Positions 42,207-55,300 of a stretch of 64,000 nt of DNA are shown piece after piece (the first letter of the stretch is position 1; the number at the start of each line of letters is the position of its first letter). Source of the stretch: Lytechinus pictus. Lineage: Eukaryota; Echinodermata; Echinoidea; Temnopleuroida; Toxopneustidae. The translations under genes and the position numbers were made by a program. The notes below the pieces were generated by a model. It worked only from the letters and a program-made list of their open reading frames with translations, made no database searches and was not told where the DNA came from. The stretch lies in NCBI RefSeq assembly GCF_037042905.1, contig NC_087261.1, positions 14,954,217-15,018,216 of the forward strand, in the 5' to 3' direction.

Positions 42207-43264
42207 TATTGCAATAAAAACTATCAAAATACAATCACAAGCAGTCAAAGACTGAAATAAGTGAATGTTTACATACAAATAGAATCATAACAAAATATAA
42301 AGTAAACATTATAAATAAATATCAAATACAATACAAATTCATACAGATAAAAAAGAAATGTATCATAAATAAATACAAAAGGCCAAAAGTAAATTAAGTG
42401 TCACCAAAGAAGAAAAAAGCGGAATGAAAGATTAAGAAGAAAGAAGTGAGAGAAGGGAAAGAAATTGGGATAAGACAAAGAGAAGGGAAAGCAAGAGGTG
42501 GAATTTGAAAGAGAATAGGAGGCAACCTTCAGAAGAAAAAAAACTCATTATGCAATACAAGACATTTAACAATGGTAACAAGTAAATAAAGTAGTAATTG
42601 AATCGAATCGAGCACAAAAAAGGGAAAAGTAGAGCTGAGGAAATAGACTCCCGAAGGAAGTCGAAGCAGTGTTGATGTTGCACATGAGTAGATTAACAGA
42701 TGGATAGAGCCGGGGATAGAGAGAAATAAAAGAGAGACAGATGGATAGATAGAGAATTTGAGAGATAGATGTTAGATGGATAGATAGATAGACAGATAGA
42801 TAGGTAGATAGAGAATGAGAGAGACAGAGTAGATAGACAAATTAACATATAGATATATCATAGTACCATAGATTGATTTATAACATAGATAGTGGATAGA
42901 CAGATATGGTAGATATAAGGATAGATATAATATGAAAAAAGGTAATTATGTGTTTTATTTTTCAATATTTTAGCTATTATTCGTTTTCATTCATATATAA
43001 ACGATCATGTGCGATAAAGTAAAAAAAAATCATGAAGCCAACGTATATAGTTCAGCGGAACAACCAAAATACAGAGACTGAAGCTTTTGGTCTATAAGCT
43101 CAGCTGCATTTGCACGTATGTTCTGCGGATATCTTCGGCGCGGACTTTTGGATCGCGCCCAGCTGATTATGTAAACAAACGTAGACGTAGACTCTTCACT
43201 AGTCGCTTTGTGGCTATTTTTCCGGAAAATGCCTTCGCCAGGGTGTAAAACGGAAACGCCCGGG
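41247..43264. mobile_element. 2-kb element with ~77-bp terminal inverted repeats, ending next to the EFR3 start
   Basis: 41247-41324 (CGTTTCCGTTTTACACCCTG GCGAAGGC...GCGACTAGTGAAGAGTCTAC) is nearly identical to the reverse complement of 43187-43264. Each arm holds an outward-facing ATG opening MPSPGCKTET (minus at 41281, plus at 43229). The right-hand frame continues PGNDFFFPHIFKD, loosely like a THAP zinc-finger start, then stops. The interior is mostly GATA/TA microsatellite. Element class unknown; it could instead be an inverted duplication of EFR3 promoter DNA. Confidence 0.6.
41640..42110. repeat. (GATA)n microsatellite
   Basis: ATAGATAGATAGATAG tracts with the longest uninterrupted run at about 41796-41865, interrupted by GAGAGA and a TA run. 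A further run of TATATA is at 42174-42199 and weaker GATA at 42700-42920. Confidence 0.95.
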
Positions 43265-43385
43265 AACGATTTTTTTTTCCCCCACATATTTAAAGACACC
43301 GTAAGAACTGGGCAACGAAAAGGAGCTACATGTAGATTGTAGGAGAAGAAGAGTCTTTAAAAAATTCAGGAATTTTGTTGTCAAA
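43265..43385 (+). promoter_or_regulatory. EFR3: EFR3 5' UTR / core promoter region
   Basis: The 120 bp between the right arm of the inverted-repeat element and the EFR3 ATG. TATTTAAAG at 43288 is TATA-like. GGAGAAGAAGAGTCTTTAAA AAATTCAGG precedes the ATG, and TTGTCAAAATG is a favourable start context. GC-rich sequence upstream (43100-43265) may also belong to the promoter, in which case the transposon arm is part of it. Confidence 0.45.
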
Positions 43386-43392
43386 ATGCCAG
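43386..43392 (+). CDS. EFR3: EFR3 exon 1, 7-nt coding part
   Basis: ATG CCA G followed by donor AG|GTAATA. Spliced to 55930 it reads MPG then CCNCFAAC, matching the short N-terminus before the cysteine cluster in animal EFR3. Chosen because phase, donor and residues all fit; another first exon in the 12.5-kb intron cannot be excluded. Confidence 0.7.
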
Positions 43393-46300
43393 GTAATATT
43401 AAATTCGATAAATTTTTTTCTCATTAAATCCAATACTATCCGTGAATGAATTGTTATGTAGATTTCTTCAACAGACATCACATACACTGCGTTTCGTTTT
43501 TATGTCGGGCGTAAGTTTTTTTCCCCAAAATTCATCTCACACAGCCCACACAGGATCCCGTGCATGCAATGCACACTATGTTCCAATGGAGATGACACAA
43601 TTCCGTGATACACTCATTTGAATTGCGCAGGAGCTAAATCTTTGGGTAGCTCTGTGGCTTATTTATTGTATGAAGGCGGCCCATGGCCATGTCTGTGCAC
43701 CTAACAATTTAGATTAATAATAATAATAATCATGTTTTTTCTTTAATTTAAAGAAAATGTTCAGTTGATAATGTTCCTTAAAAAAATTTGATTTTGAGAG
43801 AAATCGTGATTTTCTTGGGAAAAACCTGATTAGGCTTAGCCTTAGCCAGTGGCAGTGCCAGTCATTTTCAGTTCAGATTGAACAAAGAATGGTCCTAGTG
43901 CCATATGTCTGCACTCCCATTCACTTTACGCACGATTCAGGGATTTTGATAAAAAGGCTGTATTTTCATAATTTCAGGCCGTCACATGAAATGCCCGAAA
44001 ATCATTGTTTTTCCTAGTCCTGTAAAAGTAACATGAAGCTCGAAATCAAATTGTTTACCAGACTCGATCTTGCCGAGTTGACATTGTTCTGCCCGGAAAG
44101 GGTCGGGTTTCACTTTGCATCCGGCCTCTAACCCGATAAATAAACCCGGATGGTGTGATAAGATTTGAGGTGTCATCTGTCGATCACCACAATAAAAGTC
44201 ATGAAACTGTTTTTAACGGGCAATCAATCCACCTAGTGTGGTGGTAGAGGGGACAGGTCAAAGGCCAAGCATCCTGACCGTATTTTCATTCTTTCCCCAT
44301 GATGATTTTGATTGATCGGATGTGTATGATCGGACCTCACGAGTCATGGCCCTGTGTGTTATAGATCGAGACGATGCACGTTAAGTGTGTGTAATATTGT
44401 GTGCATGTGCGCAAATAGTACAGCTGCCATGTGATATCATGTGACTGGTCATGTGATTAGCTGAGAGTAATGGTTTCACGGGGTGAGAATGTCCAATTTG
44501 TTTACGGCCATGCGTTTTAAGTTGGGCCCATTTCCATTACAACTCAAATTTTCCTCCAAAATTGCACCGTTTCATTCAATTGCATATTTTTCTTATGTTT
44601 GACATCCTATACCCATAAAAGTATATGTATTCTGAAAGGAAATTGTCTGAGGAATTCAAAAATGCAATCAGAAAAGGCATAGGGTAATGTCATAAAAAGT
44701 TAAAGGTCAAAATATGTGGAAAATTGTGAAAAAATATACTTCCCAATAAATTTTAGAATCAGAAAAACTTTACACCCTATAGGAAAATAACATGCATATT
44801 TCAACTCTTAGAGTGAGACCTTTCCAATGATTGATATATAACTTAAAGGTAAATTGTGACATTGGTTTATTTCAAAACTTTCTTTTAGATTTCACTCTTC
44901 GCTTTTCAAAATACTCATAAACAAGTTCTGAGTCCATAAAATGTATTGCATTGGCCAAAAGAACTGTTTTTATTCTCAAAAAAATATATAAAGAAGATAA
45001 ATTTTGCCAAGTGAGCTTTCTTTTGATGCAGATTTTGAAATTGACATAAAAAATGAAGAGCGCCACCTTGAGACCAAATGACATCAATACCTGCTCATGA
45101 ATATTCATATCCATCGCCTCTGCGCTTGTCTCACGTGCCGATCTGTATACCGGCTATACAGTACAGTATCGGATTGAACGGCGGAGTCTATTTGCGACTT
45201 TTTCATTCATATCCTGTAGGAGCGTGTGCATTCGCGCAGTCCCTCGACGGCAAATTAAATAACTTGGAAACAACCAAGGAAATTTTGAAATGACTATCAT
45301 AACAATTGTGATGTTATGCACGTTGTTTTTCAAATCGCGGAGAATAGGTCCTGATATCTGGGCAGAGTACCAGGTACCGAGAGACGGCTTTCTTCCCTTT
45401 CCTTGCTTTTCCTCTTTGCTTCGTTTCTCTAGCTGTATTTTTTTTTCTTTACTTGTCCAGGGTATGAAGGGAGGGAGAATTATGGTTGCTTGTGAAAGGG
45501 CTATTCTTATTTTTTTTCCGTTTTTTATTTCTATTTTATAATTATATTTACATACGCATTTTTGTTTCGATTCCGATTCACTGAATTGTTATCAATTTCT
45601 TCAGGTTCTGTATTTTGATTTGTTCATTATTATAACGTGTTGTAACATTTTTTTTAAAGGAAAAGGAAATCATTTTGTATTGAACTAGCTTGGCCGCCAT
45701 TTTTCATTATTTTGCTTTGTGCGTTATATAGGCCTATAAGATGCTCTTTCTCTTCCAGTGATTATTTGTCAATATACTGCCTCAATGTATTTATCACTAA
45801 AAAATGACAAATACCGCGTGGCCTACGCCTTTTTTTTAAACAATATATTCTGGGGCGGATCCAGCTTTCACTAATAACGGGGCCGGGATGAACAATATTT
45901 TCATCCACATTTTTCCCGATCGATCGGCAGCTCAAAGCTAGTTTTTGTTGGAATCTATAGTCGTAACAGTACTAAACCCTATTAAAAATGCGAGCGTGAG
46001 GTATTATTTTCGGACTGTGTATTGTGTCCTGAAAATTGATCTGAGCAATATGATCATTAAACAAGATGCACACTGACGGATAAGGTGCTCAAAAATTTGA
46101 ATAAGTAAAGGCCTATTTAGTTCCCTTGTTCGTTTTACTATAAGCCCTTCAACAATGTTTCCGTGTTTTGTATTACATTGATCAGTTAATATTTCTTTAT
46201 GTCTCATACTATTTTGATATAAATTATACCTTGTAATTGTACTTGTTACTATGATTTTATATACTAATAACTCTGAACTTGTGAACCTGTTTAACCATGA

Positions 46301-49300
46301 CTGAATGAATAAATCAATAAATGAATTGGTATAGATGAATAGATGCATGTTCCATCGAACAGGCAATGCGAACACAAAGCGCGGGCTAAATTGTTTTTAT
46401 ACATGTGTAGTGACATGATTGGCTCTCACCCCTCCCCAAGTCTGAATTCCCCTCACCTTTTTTTATTCATTCTTCCTCTTATATTTTGTCCCCCCCTCTG
46501 CTTTCGTTCATATTACTTTGCGCCGCCAATATCGGGGGGGGGGGGGGGCGTAACGTCGGCCTCCTGGATCCGCCTATGATACCGGTGCGTAGGTCTGTAT
46601 GTTATAACCATGTAACATCGATCCCCCTCCAAGTTTCTCTTTGTATTTTTCTTTTCAACTTGTTATGGTAGTATATACTGAACAATTAAGAACAAGTATG
46701 ACGTCTCCTAGGTGCGCCTCTCCCTCCACCCACTCCTCCTCGGTCCGCTGCATGTGCTCGGATAATAAAATTACGTACTTATCATGGTGATATATATATA
46801 TATAATAAAATTGCAAATTTTATTGCAAAAACTGCATTACTCGTGAATTTGTGTTTCGCATTTCTGATGTCTTATTAAATATATATATATATATATTCGA
46901 GGACATACAGCTAGGCGGAACTATTTGGGGGAAGGGGTCTTCCATCTCTGTGTGATTCCGAAGTTCCGATGATGGTTCAGAGAATGTACTTCATGCAAAA
47001 TCACGTTTTGGCATGACCTCTCAGCGCTGGGCATATCGACGGACAAAAAAATGCAAACATGTGATGGATCGAAATGGTAAAAAATATATATTTTAAAGAA
47101 AACCATAGTTATAAAATGCAGTCATACCAACATTTTTTTGTTAATACCAGTTTGAACTTAGATAAAAATTATAACCCGAGGCTATATTAGCAGCAGGGGT
47201 GGCGGAACCGGGGGGCGGCAGGGGCACTTAACCCCTACATAAAAAATCCCAGTAGGAAAAAAATGCCTTTTTTAAATGGAGAGTGCACTTATTTCAAAAT
47301 GATGTACATGTATGTCCCTTTTCAAAATAAAATACCTTTTTTGAAGTCAAACGATACATTTTAGGTTGGAAATCACAAAATTTTTGGCTCGCGCTTCGCG
47401 CCCACATCATTTATTTTTTAGGAAGGCACTCACTTTGATTTGGTTACAACTTGTGCTTATAATGTTCAATTTTCAGGTTTAAATGTCACAAATCTTCAGC
47501 TCGCGCTTTCCGCTCGCATCAAAGGTACACATTATGTTCTTGGTTTCAAACTGCTTAGAATATTCAGTTTTCAGGTTGAAATATTACAAATTATCGGCTC
47601 GCGCTTCGCATCAATTATTATTTATTAAGACACACAATTAAGTTCTTGGGTTAAAAAAAGTGCTTAGAATGTCCAGTTTTCTGGTTGGAATATCGCGCTC
47701 GCGTCCATTCTTCAATTAGATGCACATCTTTTTCATAACAAAATTGCTCGGAATGTTTGATTTTCATGTCTTATTAGTCATGTTAGTACAAGCAATGTCT
47801 AGAATTTATAGCTCGCGATTTGCGCTCTTAACACCTCGCAAGAATGCTCTTTTAACAATAATTTGCGCGATTTGACCAAAAAGCGGCGAGTTTCACAACT
47901 TCAGATTTGAAAATGTTCAAACTGCTTGCTTGCTACGCTCGCTCCCGGAAAAATAAAGCCTAAAGAGATATTTTATCAATCAGAAAAGACTTTAAAAAGG
48001 TTTTGCTCAATTTAATTACTACAAAACGCACAACTACTTAACACAGATGATAATCTCATGGTGAAAATATCAGTTTGCATAAAAAATGCAATTTTTTGCA
48101 TATAAGTGCATTTTTTCGCTTTGCCCCCCCCCCCCAACAAAAAAAAAAAAAAAATTGAAAATACGTTCCGTCGCCTATGATTCCGTCACCTATGGCACTC
48201 GCTGGTATTTGAATATATCATCATTTACACCCTCTCAAAGAAAGCAGACTTACTTTTGCCCTTTATTTTGCCCACAATGGAACTTACAGGAAAGCATATC
48301 AAACAGGATGCAAATGGAGGTCTATTTAGCCGGACGTTATTTATACGCTTTGGAGTTTGGATTCTTGTTTGCCTAGAAAACGTAAAGTATTTCAAGAGTT
48401 TTTATATTGTCATTACATCTTTGTCCTTATTTCTCTATATCCGTAGCTCTACCATGCGCGTATTCGGGGGCGCCAAAATAGGGAGAAAAGGGAAGGAAAG
48501 AAAAGGGGTTGACGAATTGCTGTTTGACATGGGGGGGGGGGTGGATGCGCCGAATTGATGTTCAACCTAGAGTATGTATATAGCGGGTGCCGAATTTATG
48601 TTTTGCTTAGGGGCGCCGAATTTATGTTTTGCTTAGGGGCGCCGAATTGATGTTCGACCTAGGGTGTGCCAAATTGATCTTCATCCTAGGGGGGGGGGGG
48701 CGAATTAATGTTTTACCTCGGGGCGCCGTAAAGATGTTCGACATAGGGGCACCGAAATGATGTTTAACCTTGGGGGTGCCGAATGGATATTCACCACACG
48801 CTAATTTGATATTTGTCTCGGTGCATCAAATTCAGGTTCAATTTACCTAGGGAGGGGAGGGGGTGCCAAACTCATGTTTGCTCCCATCAATTACCAATCC
48901 TGTTCATGATTACCAAAAGTGCCTAGAAAGTCCTAATTTTAGATCAGAATATAAAAACAAATTCATCCTACTCTTCGCATTAATTGTTTAGTAAGGTGGC
49001 GATCCTGTTCATGGTAAGATAAGTGCTTAGAATGTCTGACTTTGTATAAAAATATATAGATTTTTATTCAGCTCGCGCTTCGCGCTCGCATAAACTGTTT
49101 TGTTACTGATCATCCTTTTCATGATAACCGAAAATGCTTACTCAAATGTCCAAATTTTAGGTAAGAATATGAAAAAAATTTCATCTCGCTCTTTGCGTAC
49201 GCATCAATGTTTAGTTAGATGACAATCCTGTTCATGATTACCAAAAGTGCTTAGAATGTCCACATTTTAGGTCAAAATATCAATCCCTTTTTAAGCTCGC

Positions 49301-52300
49301 GCTTCGCACTCGCACAAATTTACGAGGTCAGAATATCAAAAAATTTGAACTCGCGCTTAGCGCTCGCATTAATTATTTAGCTATATACCCATCCTGTTCA
49401 TGGTTATAAAACGTGCTTATGGTGTCCAGTGTTGGATTGGGAATTCAAAAATTGTCAGTTCGCACTTCGTGATCGCATAAAATGTTGATAGATACCCATC
49501 CTGTTCTTGATTGCCAAAAGTGCTCATAGATTTTTTTCCCCCAAATTTTAGGTCAGAATATAAAAAAAATTCAGCTCACGTTTCGCGCTCGTATCAATAA
49601 TAATTGTTTAAATAATTCATATACATATCATGTTCACGGTTGCAAAAAGCGTAGAATGTTTGATCGGAAAACAGATGAAAATATCCCCCTCCCCTATTGG
49701 CGAAAGCTGGATCTAGCCCCGGTTAAGAAATTACAGCTCCCGCACATAATTTTAGTATGGTCTACCACTCTGATGAAAAGTTGAACTAAATTGAAACCCC
49801 AAAACGCTTAAAAATTCTATGCTTTGTGGTCGCATTTATTCTTTTCAAGAAGTGGATACAACTTTGATCTTTTTTTACATGGACACATTAAAAAAAAATG
49901 GTCTTCGATTGCCTTTTTCACGTGGTTGTGGAATAAGACAATTCAAAATGCATTTAGGCACTTTGATTGCCTGAGTGGTCGGGTCGGGGTGCAATTTTCC
50001 GAAAAGTTCACAGGGGCGCAAAAATAGTGACCCCCTCGTGGTGCAAAATCCTGGATATGCGCATGTCCGTCGGGCATCGTTTCCACGTTTGTACCTCTTT
50101 ATCTATACCGGTGTGATACTATATAAGTCCATGGATCAGATCAGTTTACTTCCATTTCGTCTGATGCCAAATCGTCAAATTGCCAACTCGCCTACTATCA
50201 TTGAAGTCTACCATAATTATGTTCATCCACTATCGTCTAGTAACCAGTTGATCCAATAGCCATTCAGTCCATATACCATTTGGTCTAATTGGACAACGTG
50301 CTATTGTGCAAAATGAATGAAAATGAATTGGATACTGGACCAAATAGTTGTTCGACGAAATATTGATGGACGGAATGGATATGGACTAAATTAAATCAGA
50401 CCATGTGGTGAGTGCAAGTTGGCACTTGGCAGTCGACGACTTGGCAATTTACCAATGGACCTATACTAGGCCACTAAATTGAACTTGTCCGAGTGTGCCA
50501 TAACACCTAAACTGCATGCTTTCTCATATCCGATACCCCCCCCCCCCCATCCCCCGCCGCCCCAAGAAAGGGAAGGGGGGCATGGAGGAGAGAGAAGAAA
50601 TAAAGAATGAAGTAGATTGTTGAAAGGGAATCAAAATAATATGAATCAAAGGGAATGTAAACGCAATATAATACTCTGTTTGAATCGCTTCTCTTTCATG
50701 GAATTTATATTTTGAATAGATCGTTTCATTTCAGTCTTTCTCATTATTTTACTTTCAACCCTGTATTTCATCAGCTTTACTATCAAAAGCCTGCGTAGCG
50801 AATTACAAAACGTCCCATCCTTGTTTCATTACCCATGACATTACGTAATTATCATTTTATTATTATCATGTAATGAAATTCATACTGTGTTTACACGCTG
50901 CATCTGCTGTCAGTTTGACTACCTTGTAAATATTTATTTACAAGGTAAAGCTTATTTCCAAGGTAATATTTATTTACAAGGTAAAGCCTATTTCCCCACT
51001 GGAAAATAGCTTTAGAGCTTTCGTGGGTCATCCTGTGTAAGCCTGTTGTTTTTAATGCTACTGTAAATATATTATGGTGACTTGCGAAATAAAATCAATC
51101 AATCAATATTTTTTGACGATATCCAGTTGAAATCAGTGGCGTTCAAAATAATGGGGAAGGATTGGGGCTATATGGATTCCCAAATTTGTCACGGCCAATA
51201 CAAAAAGAAAGCGAGAAGGGGAACTAATATCTGAATATTATGTCAAAATCTATCACCGATAAAAAATGATTTGTGCCCGACACATATATCTGGCCCCTTA
51301 ATTCATATTTTTTATGTTTATTATTTACGCCAATGGTTGTTTTCATGAATAGTTCAAGCATGGTTCCTAACATCCTTCTGTATTTTTCGATGTTTACACA
51401 ATTCCTAGCCTTGGGTTGGGGGTTGTGTGTATTCCTTATGTTCGCATTTTTTAATGTTATTTTTCTATTTATTTCAATATTATCCTCTCCAACTTTATTA
51501 TGGTATGACTATTCAAGGAATTATAATTACTCGTTTGCTTGCATGCTCCATGACCGCTTTGCCTTCACTCCGGGGGGGGGGGGGGGGCACTTACATTGAC
51601 GAGTGGATACCATGCGCGACCCAAAAAACACGTAAAAAGGATGTCTTTTTGTCAAAAACACAAAAATATTGAAAAAAGGGTGTATATGTTGCTAGGAAAG
51701 CTACGTGTTTAGGGTCATATTTTCGGGGATGATGAAACAAAATTAAAATGTTTTATAAAGGATGTCCTTTTTGCCCCAACACTACGTGTTTAGAGTCCGA
51801 CTTGCGCGAGTTGTGGAAGGTGGGGCCCGCGTACTAAACCAAAATAATGATGTGTAAAGGTAAAACCAACGACCGACGGACCCGACATAACAATAAAATA
51901 TCGCTGTACTTGTTTAGGGGTTCATTTCGGGAATACTTGCCAAGAGTATCGTTTTGTTTCCAATACTTGTTAAGGGTCGGTTTGAGACGCCAATACTTGC
52001 AGTTTCAGAATATGGAAAATACGTGTTTGGGTGCTTTTCGAGACCCCATGGTCGTGCATGGTATCCACTCGTCAATGGAAGTGCCCCCCCCCCCCGGCCT
52101 TCACTTCTCTCAGTGCGTATTCAGAACTATTACTGTATTCTCATTGATCCCCCTGGAGTTGTAAAACACCCATAAAGGCAAAATATTATATTTTCATCGG
52201 CAGCACATGTGCATTACATCATCATAAATTAAGTACAGAAAAAGCGTATACCCATTAAACCTCGCCAGATGGGGCTTGCCCCAAAATAAAAATTTTATTT

Positions 52301-55300
52301 TTGTCTCGTTTCGAAATTTCATTTTTATTTTGGCTGCTATATGCTTCAAGCACATATTTGCTTACTGTATATAGTTTGCCTCTGCATTTTACTCATTATA
52401 TATATATTTTTTTATATATTGTATTTCTCCAGTCACTACATATAAGATTGTCACTTGTATTATGATCATGTCTCAAGCATTGTAAATTTGTTTTGTATAT
52501 TATTCCAATAAATGCAAAAAAATCCTGCAAAAAAAGCCACATCACCACATAGTTGAACCATTCCAACCATTTCTACGATCAATACGATCGCCTCGACTGA
52601 TCTGATACGATTAATTATTCCGCGATTATAATTATGGCCCTTGGAACCGGGGGTGCAAAGCATTCCCAAGATTTTACAATGGGGTGCGGCGTGCATTATT
52701 TTCCATGTAGGCAGCTCCCCCTGGAATTCTGGTATAGGTGTCGAATTGGATAAATGTAGGAAAATTACCAACATTTTGTATTGGAACCTTTTTTAATGTT
52801 TTTCTTTTGCTTTGTCAAATTTTCCTCAGCACCGCCACCAAAAAAAAATCGTGACAGTGTGAACTTGGCACTTTTTTTTCAATCATAAAAAATGATTATA
52901 TTATTTTCCCGCATGAGTTTTGAAATATTGACACGTACGCCAGAATCTCTTTGGTCCTAATATGAAGCATAAATTTCCACGTCTATAAAACAACAGTTAT
53001 CATTCGTTTTTCCTATAGTTATAGCAGGGAAATGGGAGTTACAATTCCATTGATAAATAAGTCTAAAATGTTATGCCAATCAAGATGCAAGTCCCGGATG
53101 CAAGTAATGCCGGAAAGTAATGTCTTTGTCCTGCTCATGTCGCAGTCATTCACATTTTTTCAACGGTTGAACTGCTCGTGCACACTCTGTATGCGCATAG
53201 GCCTTTCCCGGAGGCCTTTCTTCCTCTCATTTGTTGCTATAAAATTTCATCTTTTTATCAATTCTTTCTACTTGCTTACTGTCTATGAAGGGGTAGCAAG
53301 TTGATCTCCCATGGGGTGCCCCTATCTATTGCTGCATCATTTGTATCCATTTCTCTTTGACCATCCATTTCTTGGGAAAATACATCAATTGGATGATCCA
53401 TTTATATGTGCCTATCCATCCATTCTTTCAGTCATCCATCCACTCGTCGTGCTGATGGTTTGATTATAGCATGGACCTAACAGGTCCATGATTGTATAAA
53501 GTATAAAGCGCCCTACAAATGTTATTATTATCATTGTAGGCTACCCCCACCCCCTCCCCATACTGCATAAAAACTCGGTGACCCATGGACTGGTCGTGAG
53601 TCCATGTTGTACGTTGCTGCTTCTACAGGTTTGCTTAGTCTTTTCTCACATACGTTGTTGCACTTTGTCCCACAGCGTGCCTTGTAAAGTTATGTTGTAA
53701 AACTCTTACATGTATGCTGGTCGGCCCTGGAAATCACAACTCTGAATACGTAGAGCGGTTCTAGACCATAGCACCGCGCAATACTCAACTTCTCATTTTT
53801 CCATATCTCGATGCAAGCTTTCTTGTGTGGATGCAAAAAATAAGAGTTTTCCCAGAAATCTTGTCCCTGACGTCATGTCTGCCCCCCTCATTTTTTTTAC
53901 TCATGACGCCTTTACTCTGCTTGTTCGACCTTAAGCCGTTGGTCCCCTGGTTGCTTGCTCACAGGCATTCGTGCTTTCTTAGCAGTCAGGTAAAAACTCG
54001 GTTTAACAGAATTAATAGAAATCTGCAACTTGATGCGTTGTCACAGTCATGCTATCACGGTCTACACAATATAGACTATACGTACGTACTTCGCATCAAC
54101 AGGTTTCTCAGCTCACCTTTTGACCTCGCGAGTTCAATCTAAACAAACGAAGAGTAGTCAAGTGTTGCATTGGGTTATAGGCCTATATTTAACCCTGCAT
54201 TGGGGTTTCATCTTCGTTATGTTAATAGCTCTATGGTTTTACTATAGGCCTATATTTAACCCCGTATTAAACAAACCCTGTTTTATATCGTAGAACCGCC
54301 CTGAAAGTAATTGTTTTTCTCTTCGCCCTTTCCCTTTCTTCATGCTTGGCTGTAGACAGAATGGTGGTGGCCGTCTGTTTAGAGTTTTAAATATTTTTGG
54401 TTTAATTTTTTTTCTCCAATTTCTCCTCTGTACTTTGCGATCGAGTGGAGCCAAATAATCTGAAACTGACTGAAACATTCAGGAAAGATAAAAAAAACCC
54501 ACCAAAATATCAAATTAGGGTATGTTGTATCATGGACCTATTACGAATAGGTCCATGGTTGTATTCAGATCCCTTTATAACGGCTCTCCTGATTCTCTTT
54601 CACTAATTCACTTCTTTCTTTCTTCTCTCTCCTCCCTCCCCCTTTCCTCGCTCTAGTTCCCGTATGTAGCACGCCAAGCTATACATGAAGGGAAAAGGTG
54701 CATAAAAGAGCTACAATCCACATGAAGAAAGATCAAACTCGGTACTCGGCCCTTGCCCATCTCTGGGATTCTCGTATCTCTTTTAGTTTTGGAGTATACT
54801 TTCAGATTCATGACATAAGATTCCAAAAGTAAGCCGTATTGGGCAATCCTTTGCTTCGTCATTCACGTCAGATATTCAACGTGTTTGAATCCCTTTTCAC
54901 GCGTACGATATACAATCCTGAAACTACTAGTATCCTGTGTGTGCAATCGCTAATAGTGGATTATATCTGAAACTAATGCAGAGCGCAAGCATGTCGCTAG
55001 CCGGCTAGCATCGGCTCATTGAGCTTGCACGCACCGTTCGATGTTTGCTTTCTACTCAGCTACACACACAGTACTGCACTTTGTTGATACGATGATTTCT
55101 TGATACTGCGCATGCGCCATGACGTATTTCATCAATATGCATGAGGTCGTAATGAATATGCATGAGGTCGTAATGAATATGCATGATTCGAACGGTGTTC
55201 TAATATCAATTTATTTTTTAACCCGAGAGGGCGTCAATAAAAAAGTTCAACCTTATCTCGTTTAACCGACATTTGTTATAATATATGTTTCACCCCTCAA

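Noticed and set aside
43030..43299. 89-codon minus ORF across the EFR3 upstream region.
   Set aside because: It reads antisense through the inverted-repeat arm; the same residues recur in reverse at the other arm, so it reflects the repeat and not a gene.
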